Assembly: GCA_003344405.1 (NCBI GenBank)
Contig: NOWV01000190.1
Location: forward strand, 1-64,000
Reading direction: 5' to 3'
Length of the DNA: 64,000 nt
Source: Trichoplax sp. H2
Lineage: Eukaryota > Placozoa > Uniplacotomia > Trichoplacea
The position numbers and the translations under genes are program-made. Below, in pieces: positions 24,301 through 34,620 of the stretch. Below the pieces are notes generated by a model. The model did not search any database. It saw only the letters and a program-made list of their open reading frames with translations, and was not told the DNA's origin. Each line of letters starts with the position of its first letter. Within the stretch, counting starts at the first letter, position 1.

Positions 24301-25573
24301 ATATGAACAAAACTATAAATGATTAAATTTTATCTCATGAATTTGCAAAGTTCACATTTCTCTACTTAAATGATGTATAGTATAAACATATAGATATTAG
24401 CTGTTAACATTACACACCAGTCCGTTAGTGAATTAATATAGACTATGCATCCTATACAGAATTTGATTTTCTGTCATGAGATAACGGAAATTATATACTT
24501 AATGTTAAAATACGAAAGCCCTATTAAAGTAATTTCAAGCTCCAATTTAGTGTTTAATGATATCGAAGATGAATAGTAACAAATTATAATAAAAATCTAT
24601 TAAAAGGCATAAAAATGTTGAATGATAGATTTTAATTTGGTGATACTTAATATAAAGACTTTATTCGCCCACACAATTTCCAGTCAATTACCTCCATTTC
24701 CAAATTAATCTTCAGATTTCAATATCCATACTATTTCATATTTATTTAAGAATATCAATGTAGGTTCCATAAAGTTAACCCTTATATCTTTTACTGTTAA
24801 AATTAGTTATCACAATCTAAAATTTTTACAATCTTAAGGTAATATGTGACAATAGACTAAAAATATATAATCTGAACTATTTAAAATTTTCCAGGAAAAT
24901 TTTCAGACTATCAGATAGCAGTTACAACCGAAAAATTACCTGAAATATGATTTAATGTCTACCGATCAAATATAATTATCTTATAATTAATTAAGTAATG
25001 TAGATTTACGGAGACATGTAATTAATTTATCGCTATTTTTTCAAGATACCGTTTATAAAGGGCATTTTATGTTTAAATTGATTGAATTTTTTTGATTCAT
25101 AATTACTAAGCAAGTTATCAGTAAATTTTTTTAAGCAAGATTCAAAGTGTTAGAAGCGATTTTAGATGTTATTAAAATGATCTTAATTTTAATACAACAG
25201 ATTCGAACAATCAATGTATTTTGATATTCTGCAACCCATGCATCTTAGTTTTTGCTGGTTGTAACATGCTTCTAAATAAATAATTTATGTTCAAAATGGT
25301 AATGAAAAACTATAACAAATTTAAAGTCGTAAGGAAATTAAAGCGAGTTGTGATCGTCAATGCTACTTGCATAGAAGTGGCATCTAGTCACCTTAATACC
25401 ATAACTATGTTATACGGATGCCTAGTAAATTAGTGAGCACAGGATGAATAATTCGGTTAACTGGATTCAAACTCACATTATATACGACCTAAGCAATAAC
25501 CTAACTTGCTAGTGCGAGCTATTAAACTAATATATAATATAATTATTATTATTCGGTAAAAAGAGTATTCATA
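21307..25573. other. Long intergenic stretch, no gene seen
   Basis: About 4.3 kb without coding potential that I can support. The only clear structure is the inverted repeat at 23131-23160. A TGTTACGG start and a CTATAAATA box around 22579-22660 hint at another LTR, but I could not find its end or target duplication. Confidence 0.5.
23131..23160. repeat. Short near-perfect inverted repeat
   Basis: CAATCGTTAATGGA and TCCATTAGCGATTG are separated by 2 bases, a 14-bp stem with one mismatch. The loop is too short for a microRNA precursor, and no element boundary is evident. Confidence 0.6.
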
Positions 25574-26141
25574 CGTCAGAGATCAGATTAGTGACAAGGA
25601 TAACGTAAAACAGATCTCTAAAATACTACAGTCTCCAGGATTTAGTATCCCTTAGGTATCTCGCAAGAATTTAGACTCGTTTGCTTCTACATTGAAAGAC
25701 TAGGGAATTTCTATTTTACTCAGCTATTTACCGAGCTTCAATACCTTTCGGTAGCAGCTAGCATGAATGAGTCATCATGAGATTATGAAAATTAATTTGT
25801 GCCAGTACTTCATAGCTAAATTACAACAAAGATATTTATAATCACGGACATGTACCAAATAGTTCCTGATAGCTAGACTACAGTATGTCCATTCGAAGAA
25901 TTATTTATTGTATCACCCATAATTGAGTATCTTCAGGATATTAATCACAAGCGTCACAAGATGTAGGACTATAATCAATATCACTTTCCACAACAGAACT
26001 CTTACTGCAGTGCAGCATTATTTACTGTAAAAATAAAAGCTATCATGTTTCTTACTGTAAGCCATTGATAGTTATCACCATATTAAATGTTATTGCAATA
26101 AATCACTTATTTAATTCTTAACGGTAGTTCATACCGTTACA
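25574..26141 (-). mobile_element. Solo LTR, family B, minus orientation
   Basis: The reverse complement begins TGTAACGGTATGAACTACCG and ends with a diverged form of GGTTTGTGACA. It matches 1175-1616 at both ends and in the block holding 'ggacatactgtagtc'. It is about 126 bp longer because of internal sequence missing from the 1.2-kb copy. The GGGAT/ATCC stem-loop is kept. The flanks (TCATA/ATATA) do not make a convincing target duplication, so it is older or rearranged. Confidence 0.75.
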
Positions 26142-26979
26142 ATATATTTATAAAATTTTATGCCTAATCATATGCAGCGATAATTAAAGATAAATTTTGT
26201 CTTAACCTTTATTTCCCTGTGAATATCTAGCTTGAGCTCAAATTGGCTTTACTCAAAATCGAACATGAAGTAAAATAGTACCATTTTATATACCATATTC
26301 GTCTACAGATTTTGAGGAATTTGTTATTTAAAATCCTTACTTGTTACCTTTCTCTTCTCCAAAATTTACTAAATCTACAAGTATTACAGTTAGGAAACAT
26401 AAATACAGTCAAAGGAATTTGTTAGACTAAATTAACAACTACTTGTACTTTATCAAAAAGTATGTGACAACAGCTAGAGATTATTTTAGAAACGATTTAA
26501 AGCTATCCAAATTTTGCTACTTTACTTCCTAAAGTATCCTCTAAGATATACAGAAACATCCTTAATTAAAACAAATTTGCAGAAATAATTCATTAATACG
26601 CCACATGTCCCAAAATCTTCAATATAAGTCAACAATACACTTATGAATCATGTAACCGGGCTAAAAATTGCAGATGAAATGCGGTATGAAATAATAAAGT
26701 TAGCAATTATTCAATATCTTAATTTATTTTAGAATATTTACGAATAGAGAAACTTATGATGTTAGCCGGATCCAATTTAATAAGTAAAAATTTATCATGT
26801 ATAAGTAAAGTTGTTACTGTGATCATAATCTTAGCTATCAGGTATATTACTAGGGCAAAATAAAGTATAGATATAAGATCTTGAATTAGAAAATACTGCT
26901 TCCTTTCTGCTAATATACAGCGACATGAATAAAAAGTTTTACCTTTATCGCTGATAATTATAAGACAATCAAACGGCCG
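26142..26979. other. Intergenic, no gene seen
   Basis: AT-rich 3' flank of GPCR-6. Nothing recognisable. Confidence 0.5.
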
Positions 26980-28023
26980 TTAATGAGTAGACGATGTACT
27001 TTTTTTGTTAGATAATCGAATTTTCGGTCGATATGAAATGATACCTATGCTAGCTAATAACCTTTTGATTTCTTCCTTAAAAGTTGGGCTAGCAAAGTAG
27101 TACAGGATAGGATTGAAGACGCATGGTTGGATCATAATTAGTGGGAACATTTGAAAGAAAATCCAAAATCGAGACGGATAGAATAAATAAAAGCGTGGGT
27201 CGATTACTTTATGATAAGTCATGAATGCATAAAGGATAATAAATGGGCCAGTTGATATAGCGGATAGGATAGTACTTGAAAGTAATGCCGTTATACTTAA
27301 CTTTTTCTTTTGTATCATTTTCCTAATTTTCACTTTATAGGATGATTCATTAACGGGGATTTTCCTTACACAGAGTTTGGCAATAATCATGGTGTAACAG
27401 ACAGTAATGATAAGCAGTGGGATAATACAGCTGATGATGGCAAATATTATAGTACATATCGCACTGGTGAAAGAAGAACCTTTGGAATATATTCCAGTGC
27501 AATCAACGATTTTGTTTTCTTCGAAATTGGTTGCAAAAACGATTAAAAACGATCCTCCAATTGAAATTGACCAGGAAAACAGTAAATTGGCCACTATTTT
27601 CCGGTTACGATAAGGCGATTTAAAAGGATGCAGTATTGTATGGCATCGTTCCTGTCCAATAAAGGCCAGCGAAAGCAATGAGTTAGACATTGACGCAGCT
27701 GCGAAAAAGTTCAAAAACCGACATACAGTATTTACTGATGTCACCGTTAGGCCATGAAATGCTTGAGGATAGGTTGAGATTACGATAGGAAAGGTATATT
27801 TAAGGCAAATGCTCAAACTATGGGTCAAATCGGATAGAGCAACATTGGCAATCAAACGATTAAGAGGCTGCTGAAGATACTGCTTTGTAAAAATCACTAA
27901 GCATACGGTAAGGTTGAATAAAATACCTAACGAGCAAAGAAAATATAAGGCGACTGAATAAGGTATATGATACCAAACATGTGTAGTGTCATTTTGATTA
28001 CTTTCGTTAAACATGACTTTCAT
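26980..28023 (-). CDS. Class A rhodopsin-like GPCR (GPCR-6), ERC motif
   Basis: An intact single-exon receptor of 347 residues, ATG at 28023 (a second Met at residue 4). The N-terminus has N-glycosylation sites NES and NDT. Marks: TM2 NVALSD (Asp65), Cys101 and Cys175 as the disulfide pair, ERC at 125-127 where most class A receptors have E/DRY, TM5 Pro202, TM6 STGPF (about 257-261) with Gly replacing the usual Cys before Pro, TM7 NPILY at 304-308. The C-tail is basic and ends in a Ser/Thr-rich stretch. The ligand is unknown; altered DRY and CWxP-region residues could change basal activity. Confidence 0.93.
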   Translation of the reverse strand: MKVMFNESNQNDTTHVWYHIPYSVALYFLCSLGILFNLTVCLVIFTKQYLQQPLNRLIANVALSDLTHSLSICLKYTFPIVISTYPQAFHGLTVTSVNTVCRFLNFFAAASMSNSLLSLAFIGQERCHTILHPFKSPYRNRKIVANLLFSWSISIGGSFLIVFATNFEENKIVDCTGIYSKGSSFTSAICTIIFAIISCIIPLLIITVCYTMIIAKLCVRKIPVNESSYKVKIRKMIQKKKLSITALLSSTILSAISTGPFIILYAFMTYHKVIDPRFYLFYPSRFWIFFQMFPLIMIQPCVFNPILYYFASPTFKEEIKRLLASIGIISYRPKIRLSNKKSTSSTH

Positions 28024-29071
28024 TTTGACTTGAAAGGTAAGTAAACTAAATTTCAGAATCGTATTGTTTATAGAACTGAATTTTGTAAATGTACTTCAGT
28101 ACCATTTGGTAGGAAAATTATTGAGTTGGCTAATAGTGTACTTTATATAATGATCCTATCAAATTTCTACTTTTAACTTAATCAAGCCCCTTGAAAGTTT
28201 TCATTGAGCAAGTTTTCAAGGCAAGTAACTTATTTATGTAGACAGAAACAGATACTCGACTACCATCAAAAGATTTGTTTCCCTTAATAGAAAACTGATA
28301 ACATTAAAAGCATTATTTTATTATCAATGTTTAGAAAAACAATTAATTCCAGTAATTTGATAAAGACTTATGATATGATAGAGTAATTTTCAATAAAAGG
28401 ACATAATATATTCAATTTACAAAAGTGGATATCAAAGTTCTTTGATACATTCATGACCTTTCTAGATCTTCGTATAATATCATTTTTTGCATTGTTGCAT
28501 AATATAAGATGTTCAGTTATTCAATTTACAATGGCACCAATCAAGTGAAGATACAAGAATTATAATTGACAGAATTGAATACAAGATTTTAATAGAATTG
28601 CACGCTCACAATTCTGAAATAAAGAATAGAGACAAAAATTTCAAATATCATTAAGGGAGAACATTAAGCATTATCTATATTAGCAATGAATTAATCAACT
28701 AACGTTTAGGCATGGTATTTCACAGAAATTAGTGTTTATAATCGCTCTTAAATTAATTTAAGGACATTTACGCAATCTAAGGATCCCAATATTTTCGGCC
28801 CTCGTAGAAAATATCCATATATGGGTTAAGGTGGGCTACTTTAGACGAAGCTATCAGTTTACGTGGTCAAAGAGGTTTTGCGGTAGGTATGAGTAAATAC
28901 AGGCTTTGATTTGAAGAAAAAAATCAAGTTGTCAATTTTAGCTAGTGCTAATTTATAGATTATATAACGTACATAGGCATACGAATGCACCAATACGATG
29001 AAGTATTTCATTCCTCCATAGCTGAAAAGATTTTATAACTGTCTTGTCTGGTATTGCTAATCAGCAGCTTT
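28024..29071. other. Intergenic, no gene seen
   Basis: Upstream flank of GPCR-6; no recognisable feature. Confidence 0.5.
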
Positions 29072-29514
29072 TGTACAGTTACTGACAAATAGTAATCGTA
29101 CCTAAACTAGTCTATCTACTGTTAAGGTTCTCCGACTAACTCCGTAGATCCTCCGTAAGGGAAAAATAACGTATTCCGATACTATAGCAATCGAGTCAAA
29201 CGGTAGGTTTAGGTTAATAAATATATTTATTACTAGCCCGTTTACGTTAGTACCAGTGTGCTCTACGTTAGCCTCAGTGGAATTGAGATTAAAAATTAAT
29301 AATCAAGCTTATTTATAATTTCATATTTCTCATAAATAACCCCGGTGCTAATCTTTCACGTTAAATTATATAATGTGCAATACAGGCTTACTGTAGACAA
29401 GACCGAGTGTTAATTAATTTTTGTTACTAATAAATATGACAGTGTATCATTACAGTTATTCTACTATCGTAAATTACTACTAGTTATACGTAAGGAGCAT
29501 CAAGCTCCGTAACA
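29072..29514 (-). mobile_element. Solo LTR, family D, minus orientation
   Basis: On the minus strand it starts TGTTACGGAGCTTGATGCTC and ends ...GTAACTGTACA (443 bp). The 5' end is shared with 51028 onward and the last ~120 bp with 53029-53148, which together define the family. No clear target duplication flanks it, so it is probably old. Confidence 0.7.
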
Positions 29515-29916
29515 TGAAGCTAATAAATTTAAGTTTCAATAGAGGGAAATCGTAAGTAAAAGGATTGAAATATGCAAGTAGAGCAGGTTATGTTGAAAAT
29601 GAAGTATTTTTGATATGATCAGGTTTGATGATAGGTTTGCAAATAAAGTCCGACCGAATCGAAGCTTGACTAGCCATTTTTAAAACTGTAGCATGTTTAA
29701 GCTTTGCCTTAAGCCTTTAATAAAAAACGATCAAGAAGAAGAAGAAAAGGGTACATCTTTAATTTGTTGAGGGAACAGTAATCGCAGTTCGAACTATCTA
29801 CCGTAAAATGTTACATGGGTAGAAAAGATTGCATTAAGTAGTGACATCTGTAAATTTATGGCAGCCATCTCAGCTAATTATGCATTAGTAAGGTAGTAGC
29901 AACTGACGACTGATGG
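29515..29916. other. Intergenic, segmental duplicate of ~590-1000
   Basis: No gene. It aligns to the stretch before the 1.2-kb LTR (anchors 'cgaagcttgact', 'gattgcattaag'). Confidence 0.6.
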
Positions 29917-30548
29917 TGTTACAACGTTATATACTGTATTAGAGTAGAAATATCTATGTTAGGATAATTCTTGTTAGCCTATCCTTATTTAGTTAACTTC
30001 TAATTTTGGATATACTGTGTTTTAATATAGCATTGACTTTTTATGACAGTGACACATATACACATACTGAAATTAATAGTTATAATAGGGAATGCAAATC
30101 ATCTACTTACAGTTCAAATCATTATGATCGTAATTTACTTATGGTAGATTGTAAATTATCATGGAAATGTTCCGTGATAGGACATATCGTAATCTGACTA
30201 TTCTGTAATAGTCATTACATGTCTATGTTGGTAAATACTGTTGTCTGCATTAAGGGAGCAGTAGCTAAAATTAATATCTAATTCAGTAAATGATTCTAAT
30301 GTTAATTGTATTAACTATGACTTATGAACTATTGAGGAATAGTATATAAATGCAGTATATCGTACAATAAAGTGAATTCTCAAGCTTAGTGTTTAACGTA
30401 AAATACGAGGCGTCTAAGCCTTTTTGTAGTCTGCTAGTAGAGCAAAAGTGTTTGTAATAGTGCAGATATCGTTCCTTGATACGTGGTTCAAGGAATTGAC
30501 TTATTGATCGTATATTTCGTTATCTTGTTGCAAAACTGTTTTGTGACA
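29917..30548 (+). mobile_element. Solo LTR, family A, copy 3
   Basis: A 632-bp element, start slightly mutated (TGTTACAACG), end TTTTGTGACA, with a perfect 5-bp duplication GATGG (29912-29916 and 30549-30553). It holds TATATAAATG near 30345 and the 8-bp stem-loop at 30472-30495. It is inserted into the second copy of the ~0.6-1.17 kb segmental duplication. Confidence 0.92.
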
Positions 30549-31760
30549 GATGGCTAGAATAGTTCAAAATCCATTCAAGATGCTACCACTGATTTTAATT
30601 CCGAACATAGATAGAAAAATCGCAGGAGCTTAAAGTGTGATCTCACCTCAAAGTAAACAGCCAGGAGGTGCTGGTCAATTTTATAGCTGTTGTAAAGCGA
30701 TTATTCTACACTGCGGCATTGACTTGATTAATTATCGTAAGTCTACGATAGGATGTGATACGATATAAGTGATTGACTATGAGCTTATTGCCATTATTAA
30801 TATAAATATCTAAGCAGCTGCTGCTAGGTAATTAATATGGATAATATCAATAGTGAACTCACAATGCAACGTATACTGTACATTAATCATAATCCATTCT
30901 GTGCAGAAACAACAGACAGTAATTAGAAGTTGTTATTATGCAGGCAATTAGATTGTTTTTGATACATGAAGTAGCGAAAAAACTGCTTTTGAAGCTGAGA
31001 GATTATTAGCAGAGCTATACAGGGTAGTTTTAAAAGTTATTTTATCCCCAATTTTTCTTTATTTCTAGTTGAAGATTAATTCTTGGATAACAATCGAATA
31101 AGCAAAACTTCGCATTTGACAAGTATGAAGCTTATTATTGTGAGAAAGTGGCAAAGTATCTGTTAATTTCATCATAGTGTAATCAGCTCTTCGCATAAGC
31201 GATAAGGCCGATTAATAAATGTATTCTCTGATAAATGCAATAAAAGTAACTAAATCATTTGTTATTGCTGATGGTGGCTTTCAATGCTATAATCTATATT
31301 TCATAACCAGATTGCATTATCATCTAGTAGCTATCTAAAAGGATAGTAAGCTATGAGCTTACGCGTGGATCATTTTGAAGGCAAGAATTATCATTTTGAT
31401 AGCCTAACCTCTTCGTCAAGGTTATGATTGATTGTGGGTGATTGTAATATGGTCGTCTATAGCTTATCCTGCTAGACTGCTACAAATAGCAAGAAAGTAA
31501 GTAGGACTATTTACTTCAATTCGCTACAGTGATCAATAAATACTTAGGAAAAACTATGAAGATCACTTTACTCTAAAATGAATTAACTGCTTCGAAATTC
31601 ACAATTAGTCCATTTTAGATACAGGATTGATAATTTTATTCGACTAATCTAATTAGCTTCTGTTCACCTTTAGTATTGACATAGCAATCGTTGAATGTTA
31701 TTTTGCTACTAATCATGTAAATGTTACGTTGTTAAATTGCTATATACGCACCACAAGTTT
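30549..31760. other. Intergenic; left part continues the segmental duplicate
   Basis: About 30549-30691 matches 1030-1174 and ends at the paralogous empty site of LTR B. Beyond that nothing is recognised except a 20-bp phrase near 30755-30774 that is nearly repeated at 31977-31996. Confidence 0.5.
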
Positions 31761-31983
31761 GGTGATAGGGTATAAAAGGAGGAGCAAATGCTCAAGTCTT
31801 CAGTTCTTGATTTGTTAGTAACCGGCTAATCTATTAATAAAACTATACTAAACCTTTAGAACAGTCTTATCCCTGCGTGAGCGCAAGTAGGGTAGGCCTA
31901 CCGCGCAGTATCTAAGTGTAAAGAAGCTAGGAATAAGTAATCTATTAGTTTAGGATAGTTGTTCGCAAGTTGAGTTTGTGACA
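31761..31983 (+). mobile_element. LTR-like 3' part
   Basis: It contains TATAAAAGG (31771), AATAAAA (about 31846), a perfect 12-bp palindrome GGTAGGCCTACC (31891-31902) and the typical terminus GAGTTTGTGACA ending at 31983. This promoter, poly(A) signal and TGTGACA order is that of the solo LTRs in the window. I could not fix its 5' end, so the start given is only the promoter region. Confidence 0.5.
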
Positions 31984-32108
31984 CGATATATGTGATATCT
32001 CTTGATAGAGTAAAACACTACTTAAAGTATGCATAGCTTGTCTTAACTGTGGCTATGACCTGGTATTTAAATTAAGTATTAGAAGGCTATTATTGTCACA
32101 GCGTTAGG

Positions 32109-34620
32109 TTGTAACAGCCTTGTAATTTATTATTTTAAAAAAAAAAATATAAGCAATTGTTAGATTTATGTCTCTAAAATAACTATTAGTGAGAATTGTA
32201 GGAATCTATTATATAAGATAGTTGGCTGATGGTAGAATGCTTGATGCAGTTAATTTTTAAGCATGGAGTTTTAATTTATGCTGCTAAATTCATTAAGGTA
32301 TTTGTTATGATAGAGCTTTAAGAATTACTGTCGTAGGTCAAACTAACTCATAATAAATGTACTTTAAATTAAGAAAACTGATTTGAATATTATTTTTTAC
32401 TATTACTGGCTTTTACCTCCAATACAAGATTTCTACATTAAGTAAAGTACAATAATTACAGTTTGTGGCAACAGATTTTATTAAACATGACTGATAGCAA
32501 ACCAAGTTGCTATCAAGTCACACATATTAAATGTGTTCAGTTTTGCCTGTAATAAATAATTTTTGTACTTAATATACTAATGATTTGGTCTGATTTGGTC
32601 TTTTTAGGTATGTTTGATAGCAAAACATAATGTATACAAGTCATGCTTATAAGTTAAAAATTGCAAGAACTTCCCGCAAATTAAAAGCTTACTCATCGTA
32701 GGTACCATAACATCAGCTCTTTGTACGAATGGATTCATTGCTCTTATAGTTTGAATAAGTGCAAGTACGGTCAGCTATTGAAAAATATTTCTATCCGCTT
32801 TAGAATTAATTTATGTTTGTTTGCAAGCCAGCAGAATAGTATAGAGCTTTTGTATATAAATTTAATCATAATTGAACTGCTCAAACTAAAAGCATTCCAC
32901 GCCTACTATTTTCTTATATCATATGTTAAAGGCATTCCATAGTTACTATTGAGAGTCTAGATAATAGCAAATTAAATAGAAAACCTGTCGATTGTCTAAA
33001 TTCCGAATTAATGTTGCTCTAACCGAATAATACTTGTAATTATTAAAACAATATCTCTCTATTACTAAGTAGTTTAGCCTAGTCAACATTAAAGCAAAGC
33101 AGAACATGACTGTACTCGTCCAGTGATTGTAATGTTGTTGACATTATTGTTTCGTTGATTTTATATAAAAGTTGCACGTGTTTTGCAAACTATTACATTT
33201 CAAATTTAGGTAGAAAAATAACAAAATGTATCAGATTGTCATTTCTAATTTCAGATTGCACCAGTGAGGCTTACTAATAAGAAGTAGTTTAAATTAGCAG
33301 TAGCTCAAGATTTCTCGGATCTGCCCTAGTAAAGTACAGCTTTTACAAATTCTATCCTACGAGTACTGCTATAGATACGAATTCCACGCAATACTGTGTG
33401 ACTACTCCTACGTGAAGCTAAGTAATTGCAAACTATCGGCTTACGAGAACTCTTATTACAGTTATTTTGGCAGCAATTGTTGTAAAGACCTACTTTGGAT
33501 TAGCTCTCGCTAGGATCTCCGGTTAGTAAATACAATTACCTCAATAAAATCAATTACTTTTGCTATTCATTCATCATTAGCCGTACTTAACACAACAAGT
33601 TAGCCATGGCAGATATAAACAATTGTTTAACACAGTAAATTGCTAAATCATATAGTCCTAATTACAGTTGTCTGCTTACTATTACTTGGTACAAGAAATT
33701 AATAGAACATTATTTCGCTACCATACGGCAATGTTTGATTCCCTATCCATTCCATGATTAAACCATAGTCAAATTAGAGTTACAACCTAATTTACCTTGT
33801 GTTTTAGAATTTTGCTATCTTATATAAAGCTAAAATATTCCATTAATGATGATTTCTATAGTTCGCTTTGTTATAATCGGTTACTTAGTCATACCTATTG
33901 CTGAAAGTGATTGCTTGAAAAGTACCTTCGGCGTAATATCTTTGTGATTTTTATAACATTAATAGCTACTGGATTTGACACCTCGTTTGAAGATATTCAA
34001 TTACAGATGATACTATATATATATATATAATTCTGTGTATGGACATACTGTAGTCCAACTACCTAGAATCGCTCAGTACATGTCTAAGATTATGAATAAT
34101 TTCTGTATTAATTTAGTTATCCAATATGAACTAAACTGCTATCACTCATGCGTAATAACTGCTGCCGAAGGGTGTTTAAGCCCAGCAGATAACTGAATAA
34201 CAGGATAATGCTATAGTTAGTTAGCGTAGAAGCAAAGGCGTCTAAATTCTTTTGAGGTGGTTAAGGGATACTCAATCCCGAAAATATTGTAATTTAGAGA
34301 GTTATTTTACGTTACCTTTCTCACGAAGCTGGTTTGTGAAATGAATTAATAGCTAAAATAAATAATAGTGATAATTCATTAAGAAAAGATAAGGTTTTAC
34401 CACGTCCTAGTACTTAATTAGTTTCAAACATCGAGTCTCAAAAATCGTCAAATGCTTACGGATAGATGTATGCTAGATTCAGTTTTCAACACTTTAAAAA
34501 TATTAAATTTATGTTACTGCTATTTTACTTCTTTAAAAGAAAAATGCTATCTATGATGTAAGTTGTACAGAATATCTGGTTCAAATATTAAGTTTTACTG
34601 ACTTCTAGGGAATACAAAAC
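32109..34620. other. Upstream flank of PARP-like pseudogene A
   Basis: No gene supported. A poly(A) run lies at about 32136. The exons for the two N-terminal zinc fingers of PARP1 were looked for and not recognised. A (TA)n run lies at about 34015-34029. Confidence 0.5.
34036..34341 (+). mobile_element. Solo LTR, family B, 3' portion
   Basis: It matches 1350-1616 (shared 'ggacatactgtagtcc', 'gcgtctaaattctt', 'aagggatact.aatccc', 'cacgaagctggtttgtga'). The end reads TGTGAAA instead of TGTGACA. The 5' end is not identified. It is absent at the equivalent place in unit 2. Confidence 0.65.

Noticed and set aside
25440-25500. B-box-like phrase suggesting a tRNA
   Set aside because: No cloverleaf or A-box could be built; no convincing tRNA was seen anywhere in the window.
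30754-31996. Near-identical 20-bp phrases at 30755 and 31977 as ends of a larger element
   Set aside because: They could be the flanks of an insertion, but neither end has a TG start, so the interpretation is unsupported.
32721-32942. 73-codon plus-strand frame upstream of PARP-like copy A
   Set aside because: It starts with a non-ATG codon and the aligned flank of copy B is not open.
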